The notes under the pieces: model-generated
Seen by the model: the letters and a program-made list of their open reading frames with translations, nothing else
Databases searched by the model: none
What the model was told of the DNA's origin: nothing
Origin: Arcticibacter eurypsychrophilus
GTDB lineage: Bacteria > Bacteroidota > Bacteroidia > Sphingobacteriales > Sphingobacteriaceae
Direction: 5' to 3'
Assembly: GCF_001730525.1 (NCBI RefSeq)
Contig: NZ_MDFN01000030.1
Span: 1 to 64,000, forward strand
DNA length: 64,000 bases
Part shown: positions 17,062-26,444 of the stretch, one piece after another
Layout of the letters: each line of letters opens with the position of its first letter
Position numbering within the stretch: the stretch's first letter is position 1
Position numbers and translations under genes: made by a program

Positions 17062-17069
17062 TATCCTTG
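17062..17069 (+). promoter_or_regulatory. dnaX promoter, -7-like element
   Basis: TATCCTTG, one mismatch from TAnnTTTG, 33 bp before the chosen dnaX start. It argues against the longer upstream reading frame being translated. Confidence 0.5.
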
Positions 17070-17102
17070 CACATCAACTCCCTTCTGCTTATCTTAGTGG
17101 CG

Positions 17103-18944
17103 ATGGATAATTTCTTAGTATCGGCTAGAAAATATAGACCTACAACGTTCGAAAGCGTTGTAGGTCAGTTACATATAACCAATACGCTTAAAAATGCCAT
17201 TAAAAATAATCAGCTCGCACAGGCCTTTTTATTCTGTGGTCCGCGTGGTGTGGGCAAAACTACCTGCGCCCGTATTCTTGCAAAGACCATTAATTGCGAA
17301 AATTTAAGTGCCGAAACTGAGGCTTGCGGCGTTTGTCCTTCCTGCAGGGCCTTCCTAAATGGCAATTCCTTCAACGTGCATGAGCTGGATGCGGCATCGA
17401 ACAATTCGGTGGATGATATCCGGAGTCTGACGGAGCAGGTTAGGATTCCCCCTCAGGCTGGCCGGTACAAAATCTATATTATTGATGAGGTTCATATGTT
17501 ATCCCAGGCGGCTTTCAACGCCTTTTTGAAGACACTGGAAGAACCTCCTCCATACGCGATTTTTATTCTCGCCACTACAGAGAAACATAAAATCCTCCCT
17601 ACTATTTTATCAAGGTGTCAGATCTTTGATTTTAACAGGATCAAGGTGGACGATATGGCTCATCACCTGGCGGGAATCGCGAAAAAAGAAAATGTAACCT
17701 ATGATGCAGATGGACTGCATGTGATTGCACAGAAGGCGGATGGCGGACTGCGTGATGCCTTGTCTATGTTCGATCAGATTGTCAGCTTTTCTAACCGTAA
17801 CATCACCTATAAGGCGGTTATTGATAACCTCAACATCCTGGATTACGACTATTATTTTAAAGTGACTGATCATTTGCTGAATGAGGATATCGCTTCTACC
17901 CTACTTGTTTTTGATGAGATCCTCGTGAATGGTTTTGATGGTAATAATTTCATTACCGGACTGGCTTCTCATTTCAGGAATCTGTTGGTGGGTAGGGATA
18001 CGGCTACTTTAAAGCTTTTAGAAGTGAGCGAGGGAATCCGTAACCGGTATATGGAACAGTGCAAAAAAACCTCTGCTTCTTTTTTACTTTCGGGTTTAAA
18101 TATTGCCAATCAATGTGACCTGAATTATCGGAACAGTAAAAACCAGCGTCTTCAGGTGGAAATCTCACTGATTAAGATCTGCCATATTACCTCTGCTTTA
18201 AATTTGGCTAATGCTGCTCCTGAAGAGGTTGTAAAAAAAAAACCTAATCCTGTCATAGGTAATTCTGCTGTTATTCCGGTTCAAGTACCTGTAAAACAGC
18301 CTAATCCTGTTGTTCAAACACCTCCAATACCAACAAATTCAGCTCTTCAAACTCCTTCGGTACCAACAATACCGACTATTCAGTTGCCTGCTGCAGCTGT
18401 ACAGGTTCAGAATGATTCTGCTCCTACAAGCTTTCAGGCTGCACTTCCGGTTAAGCCTAAAATTCTAATCAAGAAAATGGTTAATACGGGGTCCCTCATT
18501 CCAAATCTGAATGATTTGGCGACCAGCATGGTTGCTGAAGAGGATAATGCACCTAAATATGTATCGGGCGACATGAAGGAGCATTTCAGCTCCGAAGATC
18601 TGTTAATTGCATGGAACAAATATGCTCAGGATATTTTGAAAGAGAATAAAATGAGCATATATACTTTAATGCATGCGAATGAGCCTGTTTTAAAAGACAA
18701 TTTTCAGGTGGAGGTGATTGTAGACAATCGCATCCAGGAAAACCTGCTTGTTCATGAAAAGGTTGATCTGCTTAATCGTTTAAGGGTTGAACTTCAAAAT
18801 TTCGACATTGACCTGATCGTCCGTTATATAGAAAAAAATGAGAAGAAGCAGTTGTATACTTCTCATGATAAATACCAGCACCTGGTTGCTAAAAACCCAC
18901 AGCTGGATGACCTTCGTAAACGATTCAACCTTGATCTGAGCTAA
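17103..18944 (+). CDS. dnaX: DNA polymerase III subunit gamma/tau
   Basis: A 613-residue clamp-loader ATPase that loads the beta sliding clamp. The AAA+ domain has Walker A GPRGVGKT (46-53), the zinc-binding cysteines with CGVCPSC, the DEVHML Walker B, and the sensor LATTEKHKILPTILSRCQIF. A proline- and glutamine-rich linker (about 365-450) leads to a tau-like tail. The open frame extends 69 codons upstream, but that stretch crosses the promoter and the rpsF start and has non-conserved composition. The ATG at 17103 (MDNFLVSARKYRPTTF) matches the family start. No obvious frameshift site for gamma was found. Confidence 0.96.
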   Translation: MDNFLVSARKYRPTTFESVVGQLHITNTLKNAIKNNQLAQAFLFCGPRGVGKTTCARILAKTINCENLSAETEACGVCPSCRAFLNGNSFNVHELDAASNNSVDDIRSLTEQVRIPPQAGRYKIYIIDEVHMLSQAAFNAFLKTLEEPPPYAIFILATTEKHKILPTILSRCQIFDFNRIKVDDMAHHLAGIAKKENVTYDADGLHVIAQKADGGLRDALSMFDQIVSFSNRNITYKAVIDNLNILDYDYYFKVTDHLLNEDIASTLLVFDEILVNGFDGNNFITGLASHFRNLLVGRDTATLKLLEVSEGIRNRYMEQCKKTSASFLLSGLNIANQCDLNYRNSKNQRLQVEISLIKICHITSALNLANAAPEEVVKKKPNPVIGNSAVIPVQVPVKQPNPVVQTPPIPTNSALQTPSVPTIPTIQLPAAAVQVQNDSAPTSFQAALPVKPKILIKKMVNTGSLIPNLNDLATSMVAEEDNAPKYVSGDMKEHFSSEDLLIAWNKYAQDILKENKMSIYTLMHANEPVLKDNFQVEVIVDNRIQENLLVHEKVDLLNRLRVELQNFDIDLIVRYIEKNEKKQLYTSHDKYQHLVAKNPQLDDLRKRFNLDLS

Positions 18945-18952
18945 TCGGCAGT

Positions 18953-19402
18953 TTATAAAAAATTTCCGTCTTTATCCGGATCAACGTCATTCTTTGGGTA
19001 TCCTTCTTCATCGAGGTCGCCTCTTTCGTCTTCCGGTGTTTCAGACAGCTCTTCGTCTAACTTATCCAGTACCACTATTTTACCACTGTCTATGTGCATG
19101 CCATACTCATCTATTCCATCGTCATCTTCATCATTGGCACGGTCGTATTCATCATTCGCAGTAGGATTGGCTTCATCAAAATCCGAATCAGAATCACTTC
19201 CATTCTTTACTGAAGTATCGTATGGATCGGGATGTACATAATCCGGATCTTCACTTTCCACATCGATCTCATAACTCCCTTCTTCTTCGTTATATTTAAG
19301 GTCCTCCTTATCTACTTTAGCTCCTAATTCGTCTTTTATTTTCTTGTCCCTATTGCTGTTTTCGTTGTTTAATTCCGGATAGGGTGTATTTTCGTTACTC
19401 AT
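18953..19402 (-). CDS. hypothetical, very acidic protein
   Basis: A 149-residue protein made largely of Asp and Glu with no hydrophobic core, signal peptide or known domain. It contains short acidic runs such as SDSDFDEANPT and a DDDGIDEYGMHIDSGKIVVL stretch that is the only segment with folded character. It converges on dnaX with only 8 bp between stops. It is probably natively unstructured. The function is unknown; the even reading frame and stop position support it being real. Confidence 0.65.
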   Translation of the reverse strand: MSNENTPYPELNNENSNRDKKIKDELGAKVDKEDLKYNEEEGSYEIDVESEDPDYVHPDPYDTSVKNGSDSDSDFDEANPTANDEYDRANDEDDDGIDEYGMHIDSGKIVVLDKLDEELSETPEDERGDLDEEGYPKNDVDPDKDGNFL

Positions 19403-19503
19403 GATATATAGGTTTTATACTTATAATAGCAATTGAAAGGGTTAAATGTTTGTCATCAAATACTTTTGAAGCACCTTACATTCCCCTCTTTATTCAATTT
19501 TTA

Positions 19504-19511
19504 TATATTTG
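19504..19511 (+). promoter_or_regulatory. icd promoter, -7 element
   Basis: TATATTTG, an exact consensus match 35 bp before the icd ATG at 19546. It lies inside the longer open frame and so rules against the upstream start. Confidence 0.7.
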
Positions 19512-19545
19512 TGTTTCTGAACAAATTACTCAAACAAACTCAAAT

Positions 19546-20778
19546 ATGTCAGTGCAGAAAATTAAAGTTGTTAATTCAATAGTAGAACTAGACGGGGATG
19601 AAATGACCCGCATCATATGGAAGTTTATTAAAGATAAACTAATTCTTCCTTATCTTGACCTTGATATTAAATATTATGATCTGGGTATTGAACACCGCGA
19701 TGAAACCAATGACCAGGTTACTATTGATGCCGCGAATGCAATTAAAGAACATGGTGTTGGGATTAAATGTGCTACTATCACTCCGGATGAACAACGTGTT
19801 GAAGAATTTAAACTGAAACAAATGTGGAGGTCTCCAAACGGGACTGTACGTAATATTCTCGATGGTACTGTATTTCGCGAGCCTATTCTGATGAATAATG
19901 TACCTCGTTTGGTTCCAAACTGGACCGCTCCTATTTGCATTGGTCGTCATGCTTTTGGTGATCAATACCGTGCTACAGATTTCCGGACTAAGGGAAAAGG
20001 TAAGTTAACCCTTACTTTTACTCCTGAAGATGGCTCTGAAGTGCAGTCTTACGAAGTGTATAACTTCACCAGTGACGGTGTCGCCCTTGCGATGTACAAT
20101 ACAGATGAATCGATCACTGGTTTTGCCCGCGCTTGTTTTAATCAGGCATTAATGAAGAAATGGCCTTTATATCTTTCTACTAAGAACACGATCCTAAAGA
20201 AATATGATGGTCGTTTCAAGGATATCTTCCAGGAAGTGTTTGAACAAGAATTTAAGGCTGAGTTTGAACAAACAGGCATCACTTATGAACACCGTCTGAT
20301 TGATGATATGGTTGCTTCTGCTTTGAAATGGAATGGAAATTTTGTTTGGGCTTGTAAGAATTACGATGGTGATGTACAGTCGGATACGGTTGCTCAGGGA
20401 TTTGGATCATTAGGTCTGATGACTTCGGTTCTGATCACTCCGGATGGAAAAACAATGGAAGCTGAAGCGGCACACGGTACAGTGACCCGTCATTTCCGCG
20501 AACATCAAAAGGGAAACCCTACTTCAACTAATCCTATTGCTTCTATCTTCGCATGGACAAGAGGTTTGGAATTCCGTGGTAAACTGGATGGTAACGAGGA
20601 ATTGATCAAATTCTGTCATGCATTAGAGCAAGTTTGCATCGAAACTGTTGAAAGTGGTAAGATGACCAAGGATTTGGCTATCACCATCAAACCTAAAGTA
20701 GAGCATGGAACGGATTACTTGTATACCGAAGAATTTTTGGATGCTATTGATCAGAATTTACAAGCTAAACTAGCATAA
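19546..20778 (+). CDS. icd: NADP-dependent isocitrate dehydrogenase, eukaryotic type
   Basis: A 411-residue enzyme of the TCA cycle that oxidises isocitrate to 2-oxoglutarate and makes NADPH. The sequence follows the eukaryotic-type (subfamily II, homodimeric) pattern: [45 protein letters not shown] for substrate binding, and [10 protein letters not shown] for cofactor binding. The start MSVQKIKV is preferred because a promoter element lies between it and the earlier ATG. It stands alone, followed by a terminator. Confidence 0.96.
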   Translation: MSVQKIKVVNSIVELDGDEMTRIIWKFIKDKLILPYLDLDIKYYDLGIEHRDETNDQVTIDAANAIKEHGVGIKCATITPDEQRVEEFKLKQMWRSPNGTVRNILDGTVFREPILMNNVPRLVPNWTAPICIGRHAFGDQYRATDFRTKGKGKLTLTFTPEDGSEVQSYEVYNFTSDGVALAMYNTDESITGFARACFNQALMKKWPLYLSTKNTILKKYDGRFKDIFQEVFEQEFKAEFEQTGITYEHRLIDDMVASALKWNGNFVWACKNYDGDVQSDTVAQGFGSLGLMTSVLITPDGKTMEAEAAHGTVTRHFREHQKGNPTSTNPIASIFAWTRGLEFRGKLDGNEELIKFCHALEQVCIETVESGKMTKDLAITIKPKVEHGTDYLYTEEFLDAIDQNLQAKLA

Positions 20779-20816
20779 GTTGAAGCACGTTTAGGATAAC
20801 AATATAACAAAAACAG

Positions 20817-20852
20817 GAAAAGGCTGGGTCGTAAAGATTTAGCCTTTTTTTT
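20817..20852 (+). terminator. terminator after icd
   Basis: AAAAGGCT pairs with AGCCTTTT around a 15-nt loop and is followed by a T run. Confidence 0.75.
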
Positions 20853-20867
20853 ATGTCCTAATTTTCA

Positions 20868-20875
20868 TATCTTTG
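20868..20875 (+). promoter_or_regulatory. promoter -7 element for the DMP19-like gene
   Basis: TATCTTTG, an exact TAnnTTTG match, 22 bp before the ATG at 20898. Confidence 0.65.
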
Positions 20876-20897
20876 ATGTCCAAAATTATAAAAAAAC

Positions 20898-21473
20898 ATG
20901 CCTGAAAGTGTTCCTCGTTATTTCTTGTGTATTCTCGTCTTTGCGTGTCTGATGGGCTCTGCTCCTGTATTTGCGCAAAATATAGATGCTATAATTTCCT
21001 CCGAAATGAGTGATTATAAAAACAGGACGATTCATTCGAATTTAACGGCTAAAGTGATTGATGCGACTCCGGATCAGGAATTGGTACAGGTAATTAAGGA
21101 TAATTTATTATCTAAAATGAAGAAAAGCATGAATAATGAAGATCAGGTATTTAGTATGTTGTCCGAACCCAGGAAAGCGATTTATACCATCTGGCAGGTA
21201 GAAGCGGAAGTTAACAATGGTGGGTTTAAACAACTATTTTCCAGTCCTGCCCGCAAGTTTGTTGTTCATGCGCAAAAGTCTTTTAACTCTATACGGGCTC
21301 CCCATTTTGCTAAATTGCTTGCAGAGGTAGTAGAAAAAGAGAAAAACGGACAAATTTCTGATCAATATATCTCATTTAATGAAGCATTCGTTGCTTTATA
21401 TGATCAAGAAGATCTTCAAAAACTCAAAATTGCCTATATTAGGCATAATAAAAATGAGTTTATTGACAATTAA
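20898..21473 (+). CDS. DMP19 (DUF4375)-like protein with signal peptide
   Basis: A 191-residue protein. Residues 1-26 form a signal peptide ending in PVFA before Gln27. The mature part contains IYTIWQVEAEVNNGGFKQLF, the signature of the DMP19/DUF4375 family, whose members are thought to be small helical proteins of unsettled function. Export of such a domain is unusual. It sits 8 bp upstream of an EamA exporter gene, so the two are likely co-transcribed. A consensus promoter lies just upstream. Confidence 0.75.
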   Translation: MPESVPRYFLCILVFACLMGSAPVFAQNIDAIISSEMSDYKNRTIHSNLTAKVIDATPDQELVQVIKDNLLSKMKKSMNNEDQVFSMLSEPRKAIYTIWQVEAEVNNGGFKQLFSSPARKFVVHAQKSFNSIRAPHFAKLLAEVVEKEKNGQISDQYISFNEAFVALYDQEDLQKLKIAYIRHNKNEFIDN

Positions 21474-21481
21474 GGTTCCTA

Positions 21482-22414
21482 TTGAAACAAGCTAAATCCT
21501 CTTTCCTTCTTGTAATTATTGCTTTTGCTACTGTTTATATAGTTTGGGGCTCAACTTATTTCTTTATCCAAAAAGCAGTACTGCATATCCCCCCTTTTGT
21601 TATGGGCTCGATCCGATTTTTGATAGCCGGAGGAATCATGTTGTCCTGGAGTGCCCTGAAAGGGGAAAAAATTTTTCGTAAAGATTTGATCCGATCTGCT
21701 GGCATCAGCGGATTATTGTTGCTCTTTGTTGGAAATGGCTGTGTGATCTGGGTGGAACAATACATTCCGAGTGGCATGGTTGCCATCATGGTTTCTTCTG
21801 CTCCTCTTTGGTTTGTGCTGTTTGATAAGCCTAACTGGGGAGCTAATTTCAGAAGTCTGCATACCATCCTCGGTCTGGTAGTCGGTTTCGCTGGAGTAAT
21901 TCTTCTTTTTTGGAACCAGGTGGGTGCATTATTCAGCAAACATGACCTGACTAATTTGCCGGCGTTAATTATGTTGCTCATTGGCTCAATGGCCTGGTCT
22001 GCAGGATCCTTGTATTCCAAGTATTATTCGAAGTCCGGATCTGCCATTGTAAATACCGGCTGGCAAATGACAATTGCTGGTTTGGCTTTTGTTCCAGGAA
22101 CTTTCATTTTGCAGGAATGGAAACTGGTAGTTTGGGAAAGTATCCCTACGGAATCCTGGTTATCGCTGCTTTACTTAATCTTTATGGGTTCGATTGCAGC
22201 TTTTAGTTCTTATGTATGGCTTTTACAGGAGCGACCGGCCACACAGGTTAGTACCTATGCGTATGTGAATCCTGTCATTGCTGTTTTACTGGGTGTATTT
22301 TTTGCGCATGAAAAGGTTTCCTTTATCCAAATAATTGGGCTAGCAATCATATTGGGAAGTGTGCTGCTCATTAATCTTTCCAGATACAGACAGGGCAAAA
22401 AAAAACTGTCCTAA
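21482..22414 (+). CDS. EamA/DMT-family inner-membrane exporter
   Basis: A 310-residue permease with about ten hydrophobic segments arranged as two EamA repeats, starting VYIVWGSTYFFIQKAVLHIP and ending in a VIAVLLGVFFAHEKVSFIQ repeat 2 motif. The family exports metabolites or amino acids; the substrate cannot be read here. The start is TTG at 21482, 8 bp after the preceding stop. No ATG lies upstream in frame, and the next ATG would remove the first two membrane helices. Confidence 0.9.
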   Translation: MKQAKSSFLLVIIAFATVYIVWGSTYFFIQKAVLHIPPFVMGSIRFLIAGGIMLSWSALKGEKIFRKDLIRSAGISGLLLLFVGNGCVIWVEQYIPSGMVAIMVSSAPLWFVLFDKPNWGANFRSLHTILGLVVGFAGVILLFWNQVGALFSKHDLTNLPALIMLLIGSMAWSAGSLYSKYYSKSGSAIVNTGWQMTIAGLAFVPGTFILQEWKLVVWESIPTESWLSLLYLIFMGSIAAFSSYVWLLQERPATQVSTYAYVNPVIAVLLGVFFAHEKVSFIQIIGLAIILGSVLLINLSRYRQGKKKLS

Positions 22415-22437
22415 TTAAATCAAGACAGTCTTAAACT
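22405..22437. terminator. hairpin between convergent genes
   Basis: ACTGTC and GACAGT pair around the EamA stop codon, followed by a short T-rich stretch. It sits between the EamA gene and the convergent small gene. Confidence 0.5.
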
Positions 22438-22451
22438 TTTATAAAACAGTA

Positions 22452-22748
22452 TTACACTGAGGCATCACGAATGGTTTGATCTTCCCGAAGCTTATCTACA
22501 TTGTTTGTATCACCAAAGTTTTCTGTTTTATCAGCGAAATAATCTAAGATTCCAGCAATGGTATCCAAATTATCGGCAGTACGCTGATGAACATCAGGTA
22601 AGTCTTTTTCAAGCCTTTTATCACCTAATTCCATGTTATCTACTTCGATCTTAGCAATTTTTTGTATGACAGCTTGCTGACTGTTTTTTAGATCTTCCAA
22701 TTCTCTAACAATTTTTGCCATCAAATCGAACTTTTTCAACTTATCCAT
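22452..22748 (-). CDS. hypothetical helical protein
   Basis: A 98-residue protein predicted to be almost entirely alpha-helical, with a likely coiled coil at residues 8-45 (KIVRELEDLKNSQQAVIQK). There is no signal peptide or membrane segment. I do not recognise a family. It converges on the EamA exporter. The start ATG is the only plausible one, and 136 bp separate it from the aminopeptidase gene stop upstream. Confidence 0.6.
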   Translation of the reverse strand: MDKLKKFDLMAKIVRELEDLKNSQQAVIQKIAKIEVDNMELGDKRLEKDLPDVHQRTADNLDTIAGILDYFADKTENFGDTNNVDKLREDQTIRDASV

Positions 22749-22884
22749 AAATATATATTTATATTGATTTGCTACTACATACTATAAAGCAATAACTCTG
22801 CCGAAATGATTTTGAAGCACAATTACCCGTAACAACGGAGAAAACAGGTTCTTTTACTAGACAATCGTATCGATATGAAGACAG

Positions 22885-24663
22885 TTAAATTGCTTGTGCC
22901 TTTTTCTGAAGCCATTTTAAATCTTCGGCATCCAGAAATGGACTTAATTTAGCGACTACTTTTTCGTTATAGGCATTTAACCATTTTACATGTTTATCTT
23001 CAAGTAAGGATTGATCTACAAGACTGGTATCAATAAGAAACTGTGTAAGGGTTTCAAAGGTATAAAATTCGCCAAACTCTGTTTCTTCATCTTTTACGGT
23101 CAGCACCAGGTTCTCAATCCTGATTCCGTATCGTAATGGACGGTACAGACCGGGTTCCACAGAGGTGATCATACCAAGGTCCACTTCTACCGTACTATTA
23201 GATGCGTTGAATACTTGCGGACCTTCGTGCACGTTGAGAAAATAGCCAATTCCATGACCTGTACCATGTCCGTAATTCCGGGCAAAATCCCACAATGGTT
23301 TACGGGTAATGGCATCAATCTGATAGCCTTTGGAGCCTTTTGGAAAACGCGCGGTTGATCCTTCAATCATTGCCCGAAGCACCAATGTGTAATCGGTCTT
23401 TTCTTCCTGACTTAGATTACCCAAGGAAATGACGCGGGTGATATCCGTAGTGCCGCGCAAGTACTGCCCTCCTGAATCAAGTAAAAATAATCCTGATTGC
23501 AATAAGGGAACATCGCTTTCGGGTGTAGCCTTGTAATGAGGCAATGCTCCATGTGCGGCATACCCTGCAATAGTATCAAAACTTTCGCCAACAAAACCTT
23601 CTTGTTCTGCCCGGAAAGCATAGAGCTTTTCTGCTACGGATATTTCTGTTAAGGTTGCCTGATCCGGATTAGTTTCCATCCATCTGAAGAAACGGGTTAG
23701 CGCTACACCATCCCGAACCATAGTCTGCCTGATATTAGCTATTTCTATTTCATTCTTAATGGCCTTGAAATTGGTACTTGGATTGGTATCCTGTACAATT
23801 TTAACACCGGCAGGAATCATTTGGTAAAGGGCGTTGCAGGTTTTCTTAGGATCGATCAGGATACTGCTGGTCTTAGGAAGGGATTGGATCTGTCCGTTTA
23901 GATCCTCATAGGGCCATATTTCTACTCCCCAGATTTTAAGTTTGGATTGATCCGTACTGGAAAGTTTGGCTGCATCAATATACAAGCGCGTTTCGTCTGG
24001 ACTAATTAAAGCAAAGCCGAGGGTAACGGGGTTGCATTTTACATCTGCTCCACGGATATTGAAAACCCAGGCTACATCGTCAAGAGAAGATATGAGATGA
24101 TAAACAGCACGTTTCTTTTTTAACACTTCGCGGATGCGCTGCAGTTTGGAAGGAACGGATTCTCCGGTAATTTCTTCTTCCAACAGGAACGCCGGGGAAG
24201 CTGGAAGTTGGGGACGGTCTGCCCAGATTTCAGTTAAATAATCTTTATGCTCAGCTACACCGATATCCGCAAGATCCAATCCTTCGGCAATCATTTGAGC
24301 CAGTTGAACAGAGATGAGGTTAGAGTCGAAGCCAACAACTGCACCGCTCTTGAGGCATTCGGTCAGCCATGTGATATATTCAGGAGTAGCCTGTGCAATT
24401 AGTTTCACTAATACAAAACCGCTATTTTCTAATTGTTCTGCAGCCTGAACGAAATACCGGGCATCTGTCCAGAGTCCTGCAAATTCTTGTGTGATCACTA
24501 AAGTTCCAGCCGAACCGGTGAAACCTGAAGTAAAATAAATACATTTATAGCGGTCCGGAAGGTATTCGCTGATATGTGGGTCAGCGGATGGAATTATATA
24601 GGCGTCTACCCGGTCATCGCGCATTTGGCGACGTATTCCTGAAAGTTTTTCCTGATATGTCAT
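22885..24663 (-). CDS. Xaa-Pro aminopeptidase (M24B)
   Basis: A 592-residue M24 metallopeptidase that removes the N-terminal residue before proline. The two N-terminal creatinase-like domains cover about 1-300. The catalytic pita-bread domain follows with metal ligands in LLDSGGQYLRGTTDITRV (two Asp), GHGTGHGIGYFLNVHEGP (His) and SVEPGLYRPLRYGIRIEN (two Glu). The length fits the long, eukaryotic-like aminopeptidase P family common in Bacteroidota. There is no signal peptide, so it is probably cytoplasmic. It diverges from corA. Confidence 0.93.
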   Translation of the reverse strand: MTYQEKLSGIRRQMRDDRVDAYIIPSADPHISEYLPDRYKCIYFTSGFTGSAGTLVITQEFAGLWTDARYFVQAAEQLENSGFVLVKLIAQATPEYITWLTECLKSGAVVGFDSNLISVQLAQMIAEGLDLADIGVAEHKDYLTEIWADRPQLPASPAFLLEEEITGESVPSKLQRIREVLKKKRAVYHLISSLDDVAWVFNIRGADVKCNPVTLGFALISPDETRLYIDAAKLSSTDQSKLKIWGVEIWPYEDLNGQIQSLPKTSSILIDPKKTCNALYQMIPAGVKIVQDTNPSTNFKAIKNEIEIANIRQTMVRDGVALTRFFRWMETNPDQATLTEISVAEKLYAFRAEQEGFVGESFDTIAGYAAHGALPHYKATPESDVPLLQSGLFLLDSGGQYLRGTTDITRVISLGNLSQEEKTDYTLVLRAMIEGSTARFPKGSKGYQIDAITRKPLWDFARNYGHGTGHGIGYFLNVHEGPQVFNASNSTVEVDLGMITSVEPGLYRPLRYGIRIENLVLTVKDEETEFGEFYTFETLTQFLIDTSLVDQSLLEDKHVKWLNAYNEKVVAKLSPFLDAEDLKWLQKKAQAI

Positions 24664-24781
24664 TTTGAAAAGATTAAAGTCTGCAATTTACAAACTCATT
24701 AGCTCTTTGAATGTATCAAAGAAGGAAAACTTACATTTAACGGATGGCTGACGAAGATTTCGAAATTATAAAGAAAAGAAT

Positions 24782-25678
24782 ATGATTAAACAGTATGCGA
24801 ATAAAGCAGAACATGGATATGATTGGATCGATTTGACAGATCCTGAAGAAGCTGAATTACGCGATGTAGCAAAAAATTATAATTTACATGAGGCCTTGGT
24901 TCATGATTGTTTGCAGCCTGGACATTTGCCTAAGTACGAATCATTGGAAGCTTATGCCTTTATCATTTCCAGAGTTTATACCGATATTGATATGCTGGAG
25001 GCGGATACAGTTCAGGAGCTCACCAATAAGGTTGCCTTATTTTATGCGGACAGCTTTTTTATTACCATACATCGGAAAGATCAGCCTTTTTTAAATAAAT
25101 TGGCTTGTCTGGATCGCACCAAAGGTTTAAAAAACACGCATCAGCTTTTGAATACCGTGGTCAGGGCCTGTTTAATGACTTATGAAGAGCCTTCTAATAA
25201 GCTGGCTAAGTCCATCGACTATTATGAAGAGCAAGTGTTTTTAAGTAACAGAAGGACTCCATTGTTAAAGGGACTCTATTATTTAAGGAGAAAGATTGAT
25301 TTGCTGAGGAGAATGCTGATCCTATCTTTAGATACGATAGAAAACATCGATGACGACCGGGGGAATGTAAATACACGGGACACGCGCGATTTGTACGTAA
25401 AGCTTACCACGATTTATGATAGTTTGAATGATAATATCAATCAGCTGCTGACCACTTATTTCTCCACTTCCTCTCAGCGGACCAATGAGACCATGCGGGT
25501 ACTGACTATTTTCTCCGTATTTTTTATGCCACTGACCTTTATTGTAGGCATCTATGGCATGAATTTTAAATTTATGCCCGAACTTGAACACCCTTTGGGA
25601 TATCCTGCTATTTTGATCGTGATGGCGGTCATCACGATTGGCATTTATTTTTGGTTTAAACGAAAAGGCTGGTTATAA
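24782..25678 (+). CDS. corA: CorA-family magnesium/divalent cation channel
   Basis: A 298-residue CorA homologue. A soluble N-terminal domain and a long stalk helix precede two C-terminal membrane helices. The signature YGMNFKFMPELEHPLGYP follows the first helix, with GMN as the selectivity motif. A short basic tail (RKGWL) closes the protein. It forms a pentameric inner-membrane channel for Mg2+, or possibly Co2+/Ni2+. The length is normal and it appears monocistronic. No Mg2+-sensing leader structure was noticed in the 118-bp upstream spacer. Confidence 0.93.
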   Translation: MIKQYANKAEHGYDWIDLTDPEEAELRDVAKNYNLHEALVHDCLQPGHLPKYESLEAYAFIISRVYTDIDMLEADTVQELTNKVALFYADSFFITIHRKDQPFLNKLACLDRTKGLKNTHQLLNTVVRACLMTYEEPSNKLAKSIDYYEEQVFLSNRRTPLLKGLYYLRRKIDLLRRMLILSLDTIENIDDDRGNVNTRDTRDLYVKLTTIYDSLNDNINQLLTTYFSTSSQRTNETMRVLTIFSVFFMPLTFIVGIYGMNFKFMPELEHPLGYPAILIVMAVITIGIYFWFKRKGWL

Positions 25679-25706
25679 ACAGCTTATCGTTTAAACCTGT
25701 TTTTAA

Positions 25707-25934
25707 TTAGACACTAAAGCCTTTAAGTTGCTCGGCAATTCTTGACTGAAGATCTTCATCAATATTAGTCGTATTGGTATCAATGGCAAATGACCCATTT
25801 TTATCATCCTTGAATGTGGCGATCAAGGTCTCTTTATCATATACTTCATAATACTGGGCTTTTCGATCTGTTTTAACGTCATAGTCAGCAAATTTGCCAT
25901 CCTTTAACATTACCTGCATATTAAATCGTTCCAT
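25707..25934 (-). CDS. hypothetical small protein
   Basis: A 75-residue protein (start MERFNMQVML). It has a repeated beta-strand appearance and reads DVKTDRKAQYYEVYDKETL then IATFKDDKNGSFAIDT. I do not recognise the family. The open frame extends another 51 codons upstream, but that part is low-quality sequence, so the start at 25934 is preferred. It converges on corA with a 28-bp gap. Confidence 0.6.
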   Translation of the reverse strand: MERFNMQVMLKDGKFADYDVKTDRKAQYYEVYDKETLIATFKDDKNGSFAIDTNTTNIDEDLQSRIAEQLKGFSV

Positions 25935-26201
25935 ATTTTCTTTTTTTAACAATAACCTCCTTATCGGATTAATGTTTGTTTTGAAATCTTTCTGATCGGG
26001 TGTACCTATTGTGGGTCGTATTGAAATATTGCTGTACTGAAAAAACAACATGTGTTTGCAGGCTTTTAAAATCCATGCAAAAGACAAGGCTTGTTATAAA
26101 TTTAGTTATTCATTATCAGCATCTTACAAGTAATCCTATAAGGCATCCTGGTTTTGGCATGTTTTTGGAATAATCCTTTATATAACTTTAAACCAAACAT
26201 C

Positions 26202-26351
26202 ATGAAAAAGATCATATCTATTACCAACATTAGCGAATTGACACAAGATTTTGATATTGAATTAATGGAGATCCTTAAATCAGAAGTTAAAAAGTTTAAA
26301 ACAATCAAGACATATATAAATCTACGCGATTCTATTATACAAGCAGCATAA
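26202..26351 (+). CDS. hypothetical 49-residue protein
   Basis: A short helical protein beginning MKKIISITNISELTQDFD and ending SIIQAA. It has no signal peptide or membrane segment, and its family is unknown. The ATG at 26202 is preferred over 26154 because the protein-like composition begins there. A strong bidirectional terminator follows 32 bp after its stop, which supports the gene being real. Confidence 0.5.
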   Translation: MKKIISITNISELTQDFDIELMEILKSEVKKFKTIKTYINLRDSIIQAA

Positions 26352-26382
26352 TCTATTTACTTTATTATTTTATCAACTACCT

Positions 26383-26434
26383 ATGAGCATAAAAAAAGGG
26401 AACTTCTTACGAAATTCCCTTTTTTTATGCTCAT
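26383..26434. terminator. bidirectional terminator with AGCAT outer arms
   Basis: An almost perfect palindrome: ATGAGCAT, an A7 tract, a GGGAATTT-like inner stem, a T7 tract, then ATGCTCAT. It lies between the convergent small gene and the helicase. The same outer arms recur at 38044-38100. Confidence 0.85.
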
Positions 26435-26444
26435 ATAACCGGTT

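Noticed and set aside
16896-17102. 69-codon N-terminal extension of DnaX
   Set aside because: It overlaps the divergent rpsF start and its promoter, has cysteine-rich non-conserved sequence, and a promoter element lies after it.
26148-26172. Sigma-54-like promoter (TGGCATG...TTGGA) before the 49-residue gene
   Set aside because: The -24 half is good, but the -12 half lacks the invariant GC and the spacing is off by one.
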